A stretch of 32,223 nt of DNA from Acidobacteriota bacterium. GTDB lineage: Bacteria > Acidobacteriota > Terriglobia > Acidiferrales > UBA7541. The DNA lies in assembly GCA_003224055.1 (NCBI GenBank), contig QHYE01000065.1, positions 1 to 32,223 on the forward strand. The letters run 5' to 3'. The notes below the pieces were generated by a model. It did not search any database, was not told where the DNA came from, and was given only the letters and a program-made list of their open reading frames with translations. Below, in pieces: positions 1-7,149 of the stretch (positions are counted from its first letter, which is position 1; the number at the start of each line of letters is the position of its first letter). Made by a program: the position numbers and the translations under genes.

Positions 1-2
1 CG

Positions 3-362
3 AGGCGCCGGGGTGTCCCGAATGGCGCCATTCGCAATCAGATGTTCCGAGCCTTTCCGAAAAAACCGTACCGCCAACGCGCCAAGATCGAAAGCATCTG
101 CTCGGCCGTCAAACGCAAGCTCTCTTCGCGCGCGCCCGGACGTAGTCTAGCCACCCAGATTCGCCAAGCCCTACTGCTCGGCCTTGCCTACAATCTCTAC
201 TGTTTGAGGCATCGCTTCCCTCAGAGAGGATGTCAACAGAGCCGAAAAAAGCCGGGGATGATTCTCCTTCTGGAGTTTATTCCAGGCTTTCCGCGACGAA
301 AATCATCTCCGGGGAGTCATCCCGGACAGGCGTCCGATCGAAATCTCCGTACAGTGCAGTAA
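3..362 (+). pseudogene. C-terminal fragment of a DDE-type insertion sequence transposase
   Basis: The frame is open from the left edge of the window, so the N-terminal part is missing. Its first ~70 codons (to about position 212) read like the C-terminus of an IS4/IS5-superfamily DDE transposase: a YRQRAKIES motif whose Glu would be the third catalytic acid, a following SAVKRKL basic helix, and a hydrophobic ALLLGLAYNLY end. After about position 212 the frame continues to a stop at 360-362 but no longer looks like transposase, and it overlaps the end of the methyltransferase gene on the other strand, so the tail is probably read-through into flanking DNA. It may therefore be a decayed copy. 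No terminal inverted repeat can be identified because the other end is outside the window. Confidence 0.65.
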
Positions 363-1065
363 CTTTGAATCCGCAGCGCACCAGCAAGTGCTCGACTTCA
401 TAGCGGAAGAAATACCGCAGCGTCCATGCGAACACCAGCCGTTCCTTGCGTCCTCCCGGATGCACGACGGAAAAAATCATCTCCACGTCGTTCCGTTGCT
501 CCGCGCGATGAAACGCCGCCACGCGCTCGGTGATCCGCACCTGGCGGCCGTCCGGCGCTTTGTATTCGGAGACCAGCATCTCGCGGTGATGCACCGGGTC
601 GTGCATGCGCTCCGCGTCCGTCTGGAATACATCCAGAATCAGCCGCCCTTTCGGCATGAGATGCTTCCGCACACATTCCAGGCAATCCATCTGCTGCCGC
701 ACTTCCAGCAGGTGTTGAAATGCGCGGAAAGGAATAATCGCCAGCCGGAATCTTTCGCCCAAATCGAATTTCGCCATGTCGCCCTGGACCAGGTGAACGC
801 GTTCGCGCGCTTCCACGCGAAGCCCACCGCGTTTTTTCACGGCGCGTTCCAGCATGCGTTCAGAAAGCTCGAGTCCCGTGATCCGTTTCCCCGCCTCCGC
901 CACCGCCATGGTGACGCGTCCCGTGCCGCAGCCCAGTTCCAGCACGGGATCGCCGTAATCGCGCGCGGCATCGCGATAAAACGCCACGTCCTGCAGCCGC
1001 TTTTGTACCACCGGCGACTCGTCGTAATAATCCGCGATAAACGAATCGTAAAGCGCCGAGCTCAT
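277..1065 (-). CDS. Class I SAM-dependent methyltransferase
   Basis: The product (262 aa) is a small Rossmann-fold methyltransferase. Motif I is clear as VLELGCGTGRVT near residues 41-52 and binds S-adenosylmethionine. A GLELSERML segment follows as motif II, and VQGDMAKFDL fits the acidic post-II region. The second half (LRYFFRYEVEHLLVRCGFKV) is the usual C-terminal strand of these enzymes. I start it at the ATG at 1065; a TTG four codons upstream is also in frame, but ATG is preferred. The substrate cannot be read from the sequence. It lies 48 bases downstream of the RidA gene on the same strand and could be co-transcribed with it. Confidence 0.85.
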   Translation of the reverse strand: MSSALYDSFIADYYDESPVVQKRLQDVAFYRDAARDYGDPVLELGCGTGRVTMAVAEAGKRITGLELSERMLERAVKKRGGLRVEARERVHLVQGDMAKFDLGERFRLAIIPFRAFQHLLEVRQQMDCLECVRKHLMPKGRLILDVFQTDAERMHDPVHHREMLVSEYKAPDGRQVRITERVAAFHRAEQRNDVEMIFSVVHPGGRKERLVFAWTLRYFFRYEVEHLLVRCGFKVTALYGDFDRTPVRDDSPEMIFVAESLE

Positions 1066-1113
1066 TTGCTTTCTCAAGTTCCAGACCGTTTTCTGTGTGT
1101 CGCGATGTCGACG

Positions 1114-1503
1114 CTACTCAGAAACCACTGCGTCCGCTTCGATCTCCACCAGCATCTCCGCCGCGATCAGCTTGCTCACTTCCACCATGCTCGTCGCCGG
1201 ACGAATCGCCCCAAAAAATTCGCCGTGCGCGCGGCCCACTTTTTCCCATTCGGCGATGTTGGTCACGTAGATGCGCGTCCGGACGACGTCCTTCAGGCTC
1301 GCGCCCGCTTGCATAAGCGCCGCCTCGATATTCTTAATCGTCTGCACGGTCTGTGCCTGCGCATCGCCAACGCCGACGATTTTGCTGTCCGCCCCGGTCG
1401 CCGTCGTTCCGGACACCGAAATCGTGTTACCCATCCGCACCGCGCGCGAGTACCCCACAATCGGCTCCCACGGCGCGCCGCTCGAAATATTTTGCCGGCT
1501 CAA
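1114..1503 (-). CDS. RidA family (YjgF/YER057c/UK114) enamine/imine deaminase-like protein
   Basis: The product (129 aa) has the usual length of the family. RidA proteins hydrolyse reactive enamine/imine intermediates, chiefly 2-aminoacrylate released by PLP-dependent enzymes acting on serine or cysteine. Visible family features are the N-terminal [14 protein letters not shown] stretch, the [13 protein letters not shown] helix, and RTRIYVTNI, in which the Arg corresponds to the conserved carboxylate-binding residue. The C-terminal Glu position of classic RidA reads [11 protein letters not shown], which is typical. The frame extends to an ATG at 1548, but the family N-terminus and a good ribosome binding site both point to the TTG at 1501-1503. 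It is divergent from a cystathionine beta-synthase gene, a likely 2-aminoacrylate source. Confidence 0.88.
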   Translation of the reverse strand: MSRQNISSGAPWEPIVGYSRAVRMGNTISVSGTTATGADSKIVGVGDAQAQTVQTIKNIEAALMQAGASLKDVVRTRIYVTNIAEWEKVGRAHGEFFGAIRPATSMVEVSKLIAAEMLVEIEADAVVSE

Positions 1504-1509
1504 GAGTAT

Positions 1510-1515
1510 CTCCTT
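1510..1515 (-). promoter_or_regulatory. Ribosome binding site that fixes a TTG start for the RidA-family gene
   Basis: On the minus strand AAGGAG lies six bases before TTG at 1503-1501. This is a near-consensus Shine-Dalgarno site at good spacing. The upstream in-frame ATG at 1548 has nothing comparable and would add 15 residues not expected in this family. Confidence 0.65.
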
Positions 1516-1547
1516 TGCCCTGTCCGCTGCGTCGCTATCAGGCAGCA

Positions 1548-1556
1548 TGCTAAACT
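1548..1556 (+). promoter_or_regulatory. Possible extended -10 promoter element for the cystathionine beta-synthase operon
   Basis: TGCTAAACT resembles an extended -10 element (TGnTATAAT), with four of six core matches. No convincing -35 lies 16-18 bases upstream (the bases there read TGCGTC), which an extended -10 can tolerate. It lies in the divergent gap between the RidA and CBS genes. Prediction by eye only. Confidence 0.25.
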
Positions 1557-1565
1557 GGAAGAATT

Positions 1566-1628
1566 ATGGCACAGCCCGGAAGCCCCGTTGGCCCGTCGCT
1601 CTGCCCGAGACATCGGAATGAAATGTAA
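1566..1628 (+). CDS. Possible 20-codon leader peptide overlapping the CBS start
   Basis: An ATG at 1566 preceded by GGAAG (1557-1561) opens a 20-residue frame, MAQPGSPVGPSLCPRH and so on, which ends at TAA 1626-1628. It overlaps the first codons of the CBS gene, whose own ATG at 1618 has no clear Shine-Dalgarno site. This arrangement would suit translational coupling, and the peptide holds one Cys codon. Short frames like this arise easily by chance, so it is only a candidate. Confidence 0.22.
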   Translation: MAQPGSPVGPSLCPRHRNEM

Positions 1629-3006
1629 CAACATTTTGGAAGCCGTCGGTCACACGCCGCTGATCCGCCTGAACCGCATCAATCAGGGCCTGAAGCCGCA
1701 GATGTACGTCAAAGCGGAGTTCACCAATCCCGGCGGCTCGGTGAAGGACCGCATCGGCATCACCATGATTGATGAGGCCGAAAAAAAGGGCCTGCTCAAG
1801 CCCGGCGGGACCATTATCGAAGGCACTTCCGGCAATACCGGCATGGGGCTGGCACTGGTCGCGGCCGTGCGCGGGTACAAATGTGTTTTCACCACCACGG
1901 ACAAGCAGTCCAAGGAAAAAGTCGATCTCCTGAAAGCGCTTGGTGCCGAAGTGATCGTTTGCCCCACCGCCGTCGAGCCGGAAGATCCGCGCAGCTATTA
2001 TTCCGTTGCGAAAAAACTCGCTCGTGAAATTCCCAATTCCTACTACCCAAATCAATACGACAATCCCATGAATCCGGAAGCGCACTACCAGACGACGGGC
2101 CCGGAAATTTGGGAAGACAGCGAAGGAAAAATCACGCACTTTGTTTGCGGCGTGGGCACCGGCGGTACGATCAGTGGTGTCGGAAAATATCTGAAAGAAA
2201 AGAATCCCAGCGTCAAAATCGTCGGCGTCGATCCCTACGGTTCGCTGTACTACGATTTCTTCAAGACCGGGAAAACCATCAAGGGCAAGACCTACGTCGT
2301 GGAAGGCATCGGCGAGGATTTCTTTCCGACGACGATGAATTTGAAAATCCTGGACGACATCATCCAGGTGATCGATGAAGAATGTTTTGTTTTCGCGCGC
2401 CGGCTCGCGAAAATGGAAGGCCTCTTCACCGGCGGCTCCGGGGGCGGATGCATTTCCGGCGCGCTACGACTGGCCAAAGATTTGGGACCGAACGATTTTG
2501 TTGTCGCACTGCTGCCGGACACCGGCATGCGCTACCTCAGCAAAGTTTACAACGAGGAGTGGATGCGCGAGCGCGGCTACGTGGATGCCGCGACGGCCAT
2601 CACGGTCGCGGAAGTCGTCAACGCCAAACACGCGCTTGGAAAGGTCCGCGAGCTGATCGTCGCGCGCCCGTATCAGACGGTTTTCCACGCACTGAAAACC
2701 ATGCAGGAGCAGGACATCTCGCAGATTCCCATTTTCGAAGAGAACATTCCCATTGGCACAATCTACGAGGACCAGATTTTGAATCTCGCGTTACAGGGCA
2801 AGGATCTTCGCAAGCTTGTTGTTCGCGAGGTAATGAGCAAGCCTTTGCCGCAGGTGCCGGCAACCGCGCCCGTCGAGCGCATCACCCATATCCTGAGCCA
2901 TGAGAATCCCGCAGTCTTTGTGGACATGGGTAATGCGCATTTCGAGATCCTCACCAAGTACGATCTCATGAGCACCGTCGCCAGCCTCATGGAACAAAAA
3001 CGCTGA
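1618..3006 (+). CDS. Cystathionine beta-synthase / cysteine synthase-type PLP enzyme with C-terminal CBS domain pair
   Basis: This 462-residue protein is a fold-type II PLP enzyme of the cysteine synthase family followed by a tandem CBS (Bateman) module. PLP-binding Lys43 sits in NPGGSVKDR, the substrate-carboxylate loop is EGTSGNTG, and the phosphate-binding glycine loop is GVGTGGTISG. The catalytic domain covers about residues 1-325 and the CBS pair about 340-455. It lacks the heme-binding extension of animal CBS. It most likely joins serine and homocysteine to cystathionine, but O-acetylserine-using cysteine synthases are close relatives and cannot be excluded. The frame is open far upstream (antisense to two genes); ATG 1618 is chosen because the family N-terminus (NNILEAVGHTPLIRL) starts there. 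The next gene starts 46 bases downstream, suggesting an operon. CBS domains often bind adenosyl compounds, so allosteric control is plausible. Confidence 0.9.
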   Translation: MKCNNILEAVGHTPLIRLNRINQGLKPQMYVKAEFTNPGGSVKDRIGITMIDEAEKKGLLKPGGTIIEGTSGNTGMGLALVAAVRGYKCVFTTTDKQSKEKVDLLKALGAEVIVCPTAVEPEDPRSYYSVAKKLAREIPNSYYPNQYDNPMNPEAHYQTTGPEIWEDSEGKITHFVCGVGTGGTISGVGKYLKEKNPSVKIVGVDPYGSLYYDFFKTGKTIKGKTYVVEGIGEDFFPTTMNLKILDDIIQVIDEECFVFARRLAKMEGLFTGGSGGGCISGALRLAKDLGPNDFVVALLPDTGMRYLSKVYNEEWMRERGYVDAATAITVAEVVNAKHALGKVRELIVARPYQTVFHALKTMQEQDISQIPIFEENIPIGTIYEDQILNLALQGKDLRKLVVREVMSKPLPQVPATAPVERITHILSHENPAVFVDMGNAHFEILTKYDLMSTVASLMEQKR

Positions 3007-3052
3007 GCGTGTTTCCCCACGGCGCAATCTCTTTAGACAGGAAAATGGAACT

Positions 3053-4882
3053 GTGAAGATTCACGATTTTAACGGACGGCTTAAAGAATCAATTCTTATC
3101 GCCGATGGCGCGATGGGCTCGATGCTGCACGAAGCCGTGGGCACGCAGCGCTGCTTCGACGAGCTCAACGCCACGGAACCGGAAGCCGTCTTTCGCGTGC
3201 ACCAGGCCTACATCGAAGCCGGCGCGCACATCATCGAAACCAATACCTTTGGCGCGAATCGCTTCAAGCTCGTGCCCCTCGGCCTCGGCGACGAAGTCCA
3301 ACGGCTCAACAGCCGCGGCGTGAAGATCGCCCGCGAAGCGCGCGAATCCGCCGCGCGCGAAGTGCTTATTGCCGGCTCCATCGGCCCGCTGGGGCTCGGC
3401 GTGCAGTCGCGCCACCCCGAGCCCCAAGAAATTCTAGACATTTTTCACGAGCAGGCGCTTGCGCTCGAGGAGCGCGGCGTGGATTTCTACATTCTGGAAA
3501 CATTTTCTTACATCGAGGAATTGCTCATTGCCATTGATGCCATTCGCTCTTTCTCCGGCTTGCCGATCATCGCGCAGCTCACCTACTCCGAAGAAGGCAC
3601 GACGTACGGCGATGTTCGTCCCACTGATGCCGCCGCGCAATTGAAAGGCAAGAATGTTCAGGTCATCGGCGCGAACTGCACGCTCGGCCCGCAGGCGCTT
3701 TTGCCGATTTTGCAGGAGTTGACCGCCGTGGATGATCTTCGCGTCAGCGGCATGCCCAACGCAGGATTTCCGAAGCGCGAAGGCGACCGCATTGTCTATC
3801 CGAAATCCTCGCCGGAATACTTCGCGCTCTTCGCGCGCGAAGCGGCTGCGCTCGGCGTGCGCATTCTTGGCGGCTGCTGCGGAACCACGCCTGCGCATAT
3901 TCGCGCGATGGCCGATGCCGTCAAGTCGCTAAAGCCGGTCACGACTCATGCCGCCGCGCATTCCGTCGAGGTGCTGGCAAAGCCGGCCCCGGTTACGCAC
4001 CGCGATCCGGAAAGCAAGTTCTGGAAAAAACTCAAGGCCAGTCAATTCACGGTTTGCGTGGAAATCGATCCGCCCAAGGGGCTCTCTCTCGATCGCATCT
4101 TCGAGCAGGTGGACAAAGTCATGGCGTCGAAAAAAGTCGACGCCATCGACATCAATAGCGGCGCCATGGCGCGGGTCGGCATGGATGCGCTGGTCGTTGC
4201 CGGCGCTCTTGAAGCGCGCGGCGTCGAAACCGTTCCGCACCTCACCACCCGCGATCAAAACATCATCGGCCTGCAAGCCGCGCTACTCGGCGCATGGACG
4301 GTCGGCGGCGTTCGAAACATTCTCGCGATTACCGGCGATCCACCGTCGGTCGGCGACTACCCGGAAGCTAGCGGCGTCTACGAAGTGGACTCCGTCGGCC
4401 TCGTGAAAGTCTTGAATCGATTGAACCAGGGCACCGACTGGGCTGGAAAGACTCTCGGCGGCGCAACAAATTTTGCCATCGGCGTTGCCGTCAACCCGGT
4501 GGCCGACGATCTCGACAACGAAGTCGAACGCTTCCACGCCAAGATCGAAGCCGGCGCGCACTATGCCATGACGCAGCCGATCTTCGATCCGGAGCACTGG
4601 CACGCGTTCCTGAAAAAACTCGGCGGCAAGCCGGCAATTCCGATCTTGATCGGCATTTGGCCGTTGAACAGTTACAAGCAAGCGTTGCGCTTGAATAATG
4701 AGGTTCCCGGAATCGTGATCCCTGCATCCTTGCTGAAATCCATGGAATCCGCCGGCGCTGCCGCCCGTGACCGCGGATTCGAGGTTGCCCGCGACATGCT
4801 CGCCTGGGCCCGCACCGAACTGGCCGGCGCGTACCTGATTCCGCCGTTCAAGCGCTACGAAGAAATTCTGGAGATTTTATAG
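3053..4882 (+). CDS. Bifunctional homocysteine S-methyltransferase / 5,10-methylenetetrahydrofolate reductase
   Basis: A fusion of two folate/methionine enzymes (609 aa). Residues ~1-295 are a homocysteine S-methyltransferase barrel with the zinc ligands visible as Cys209 (GANC) and Cys275-Cys276 (GGCCGTTP), plus an ADGAMGSML start. Residues ~323-605 are a methylenetetrahydrofolate reductase barrel (FTVCVEIDPPKG; NILAITGDPP; MTQPIFD; IPILIGIWPL), an FAD enzyme making 5-methyl-THF. The same arrangement is known in proteins such as Bacillus subtilis YitJ. No cobalamin-binding or pterin-binding domain follows, so how the methyl group reaches homocysteine is unclear from the sequence. Translation starts at GTG 3053 with AGGAAA about ten bases upstream; a nearby ATG at 3045 is out of frame. 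It probably shares an operon with the CBS gene just upstream, placing remethylation and transsulfuration of homocysteine together. Confidence 0.92.
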   Translation: MKIHDFNGRLKESILIADGAMGSMLHEAVGTQRCFDELNATEPEAVFRVHQAYIEAGAHIIETNTFGANRFKLVPLGLGDEVQRLNSRGVKIAREARESAAREVLIAGSIGPLGLGVQSRHPEPQEILDIFHEQALALEERGVDFYILETFSYIEELLIAIDAIRSFSGLPIIAQLTYSEEGTTYGDVRPTDAAAQLKGKNVQVIGANCTLGPQALLPILQELTAVDDLRVSGMPNAGFPKREGDRIVYPKSSPEYFALFAREAAALGVRILGGCCGTTPAHIRAMADAVKSLKPVTTHAAAHSVEVLAKPAPVTHRDPESKFWKKLKASQFTVCVEIDPPKGLSLDRIFEQVDKVMASKKVDAIDINSGAMARVGMDALVVAGALEARGVETVPHLTTRDQNIIGLQAALLGAWTVGGVRNILAITGDPPSVGDYPEASGVYEVDSVGLVKVLNRLNQGTDWAGKTLGGATNFAIGVAVNPVADDLDNEVERFHAKIEAGAHYAMTQPIFDPEHWHAFLKKLGGKPAIPILIGIWPLNSYKQALRLNNEVPGIVIPASLLKSMESAGAAARDRGFEVARDMLAWARTELAGAYLIPPFKRYEEILEIL

Positions 4883-4959
4883 AGGCTGAACCAACCGGTC
4901 GAAAACGCTTGTCCACTTCGGCCGAATTCATCCATGAACTCTATTTGCAGGAGCCATTG

Positions 4960-5445
4960 CTACTGTTTTGCCCCGACCGCGCTTGTGTGATCGTGAATGA
5001 TTTTCCAGCCGTCCGGAAACTTCTGCCACACCAGCGTGAACACTCCCCCGATGTCGCCGCTCTCGCGCTTCAAGTGCCATTGGCCAAGAACGAGCGCCGC
5101 GTCCGGCCCCAGAAAACGAAATTCCAAATCCGAGAATTCCAACTGGCCCATCGCGGCGTGATTCGGGTAGCTCTTCTTGTACCGCGCCAGCACGCCATCC
5201 CACCCGCGAGATACGCCGCTGCTTCCGGAAAAAGTGAGTTCCGGCGAACGCCAATATCCAACCAGAAAGGCGTCTACGTCACCGCGGTTCCACGCGGATT
5301 GCTGCGCGCTGAGCACGTCGTTAATTGCTCTTGTGTCGGCGTCCCGTCCCTTGTCCGGAGTTCCGAGAAGACGAACGCTACCGAACACGACGAGCACCAC
5401 CGTAAATCCACTTGCCAATAGAACGGATCGAAAACTCACGCGCAT
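4960..5445 (-). CDS. Secreted or membrane-anchored DUF4440 / SnoaL-like (NTF2-fold) protein
   Basis: The 161-residue product begins with a basic residue and a hydrophobic stretch (LLASGFTVVLVVFGSV) that serves as a signal peptide or anchor. The rest has the DUF4440 pattern of the NTF2-like fold: an N-terminal helix (AINDVLSAQQSAWNRGDVDAF), then strands around ELTFSGS, DLEFRFLGPDAALVLGQW and GGVFTLVWQKFPDGWKIIHDHTS. These proteins are small cone-shaped pockets used as enzymes or binding domains; the ligand cannot be inferred. GGAG lies seven bases before ATG 5445, a good start. It converges with the methyltransferase/MTHFR gene. Confidence 0.8.
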   Translation of the reverse strand: MRVSFRSVLLASGFTVVLVVFGSVRLLGTPDKGRDADTRAINDVLSAQQSAWNRGDVDAFLVGYWRSPELTFSGSSGVSRGWDGVLARYKKSYPNHAAMGQLEFSDLEFRFLGPDAALVLGQWHLKRESGDIGGVFTLVWQKFPDGWKIIHDHTSAVGAKQ

Positions 5446-5642
5446 GAGTTGGCTCCTTCACAAGAATTGGAGTGTAGGGAGGATAGTCGAGGAAAGGAGG
5501 CTATACAAGGCCCACGCGCGAATCGTGCGACCTGTATGTCATTCATTTCCAATGGGTTACGCCTCCAGTTCTAGCCTCTTGGTACTTCCGGGCTATAGGC
5601 GCCTATTTTTCCGGCTGGCACACTCCCTTTAGAGGCTGAGGG

Positions 5643-6047
5643 ATGTTCGCCGCCATGCTATTTACGATCTCCATAGTCGCGCTGGCCCAGTTCGGCTTGT
5701 ACTACTGGCGCGCCGTGCTCTCCGGTGTGGCCGCTCAGCCGGTCTCCGACCGGGTCTTGAGTGCGGCTCACGTGGAGAACGGGCGCGTAACCTCGCAGCA
5801 TTTCGAAACCCTTGCCGGACTGCATGAGCTGACCCCCGATCTCTATCCAAATCGCGGCGGGCTCGGCCTCGTGCGCTTCTACCATCGCGTGGTGCAAGCT
5901 GTGGACGCCCTTGCCGGTTCGCGCATTCCCGCTATTGCCGCCTGGAGCAATCGCGAACGCGGCATCTGTGCGCGCTACGCCGCTGTCCAAGTGGATCGCC
6001 GCCTCCAAGCCAACCTCGAGCTCGCCGCTTCTCTCCGCTCCTGCTAA
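5643..6047 (+). CDS. Small hypothetical protein with an N-terminal membrane segment
   Basis: I do not recognise a named family. The 134-residue product starts with a single hydrophobic segment (about residues 5-20, LFTISIVALAQFGLYYW) and continues as a soluble domain rich in Arg, Ala and Leu. AGAGG lies seven bases before ATG 5643, which supports this start over an ATG four codons later. It ends 17 bases before the end of fabH, which runs the other way. The antisense frame over the same region is longer in places but has no recognisable composition or ribosome binding site. Confidence 0.55.
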   Translation: MFAAMLFTISIVALAQFGLYYWRAVLSGVAAQPVSDRVLSAAHVENGRVTSQHFETLAGLHELTPDLYPNRGGLGLVRFYHRVVQAVDALAGSRIPAIAAWSNRERGICARYAAVQVDRRLQANLELAASLRSC

Positions 6048-6064
6048 CTCAATCATCGCCTCTC

Positions 6065-7060
6065 TCAATACGCCCAGCGCAGCAGGATGCCGCCGGTCGT
6101 ATATCCTGCCCCCACGGTCACAATGAGCACCAGATCGCCCTTGCGCAGGCGTCCTTGGTCCACTGCGTCCCGCAGGCCCAGAGGAATGGTTCCTGCCGTC
6201 GTGTTTCCGTACTTGTCGATGTTCACCATAACTTTGGAATCATCCACGCCCAGGCGTTCCTGCGTGGCGCGAATGATGCGCAGATTGGCCTGGTGCGGCA
6301 CCAGCAGCTTTAGGTCGTCTTTCGTGAAGCCATTCCTTTCAAGGAGATGCGTGGACATCTCTGCCATCCGCCGCACCGCGTACTTGAACACTTGCGAACC
6401 TTCCTGATGCACAAAGTGCATCCCCTTCGCAATGGTCTCTGGTGAGGACGGGTTCAGCGAGCCCCCTCCCGGCATATACAGAAACGCTCCCCCCGACCCA
6501 TCCACGTCGTGTTCAAAATCAAGGATGCCCTCATTCGAACCTGCAGGTTCGACCAGCGCGGCTCCCGCGCCATCGCCAAACAGCACGCACGTCGCGCGAT
6601 CCTTGTAATCCAGGATGGAAGTCATCGTATCGCTGCCGATCACCAGCGCTTTCTTGTGCGTGCCCGCGCCCACAAATTGCGCGCCCACCGTCAGCGCGTA
6701 GGCAAAACCGGAGCATGCCGCCGACAAGTCAAAGCCCCAAGCCTTCTTCGCGCCAATGCGGTTCTGCACCAGGCAGGCGGTAGCGGGAAAAAACATATCC
6801 GGCGTAACGCTGGCGAGCACGATCAGGTCGATCTCTGCGGCATCCGTCTTCGTATGCGCCAGCAAGGTTTTTGCGGCTTCAGTGGCCAGATGCGAGCTGG
6901 CCATGCCTTTCTCCGCGACGTGGCGTTCCCGGATGCCGGTGCGCGTGCGAATCCATTCGTCGTTGGTCTCGACGAGTTTCTCCAGGTCCGCATTGGTCAT
7001 CACTTTCGGCGGAACGTACCCGGCTACACCCGTAATTTTTGCCGCGATGCGGTGAGACAT
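6065..7060 (-). CDS. fabH: 3-oxoacyl-[acyl-carrier-protein] synthase III (beta-ketoacyl-ACP synthase III)
   Basis: FabH condenses acetyl-CoA or a branched acyl-CoA with malonyl-ACP to start fatty acid synthesis in the cytoplasm. The 331-residue protein has the full Cys-His-Asn triad: Cys116 in SAACSGF, His256 in VPHQAN and Asn286 in [19 protein letters not shown] and the C-terminal [15 protein letters not shown] are also typical. The start ATG at 7060 is preceded by AAGGAG at five-base spacing. No other fatty acid synthesis genes are nearby, so this is an isolated copy. Whether it is the housekeeping enzyme or a specialised starter-unit enzyme cannot be told from this window. Confidence 0.96.
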   Translation of the reverse strand: MSHRIAAKITGVAGYVPPKVMTNADLEKLVETNDEWIRTRTGIRERHVAEKGMASSHLATEAAKTLLAHTKTDAAEIDLIVLASVTPDMFFPATACLVQNRIGAKKAWGFDLSAACSGFAYALTVGAQFVGAGTHKKALVIGSDTMTSILDYKDRATCVLFGDGAGAALVEPAGSNEGILDFEHDVDGSGGAFLYMPGGGSLNPSSPETIAKGMHFVHQEGSQVFKYAVRRMAEMSTHLLERNGFTKDDLKLLVPHQANLRIIRATQERLGVDDSKVMVNIDKYGNTTAGTIPLGLRDAVDQGRLRKGDLVLIVTVGAGYTTGGILLRWAY

Positions 7061-7149
7061 GACACTCCTTGCGAATTTCTTCCCGGAACAAAAGAATCTG
7101 AATCTTAAGCGATAGCGCAGGGGCGTTACAAGACGCAGCCGCGTTCTCT

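Noticed and set aside
235-262. CCGG...CGG with six T on the minus strand after the methyltransferase, as a terminator
   Set aside because: The T-run falls in the loop rather than after the stem, and the stem is only three or four pairs.
388-1617. Long in-frame N-terminal extension of the CBS gene
   Set aside because: It lies antisense to the methyltransferase and RidA genes, has Arg/His-rich shadow composition, and the enzyme family starts at 1618.
5658-6068. 136-codon minus-strand frame opposite the small membrane protein
   Set aside because: It has no Shine-Dalgarno site or recognisable domain and overlaps the fabH end; the plus-strand frame has a good ribosome binding site and a membrane segment.
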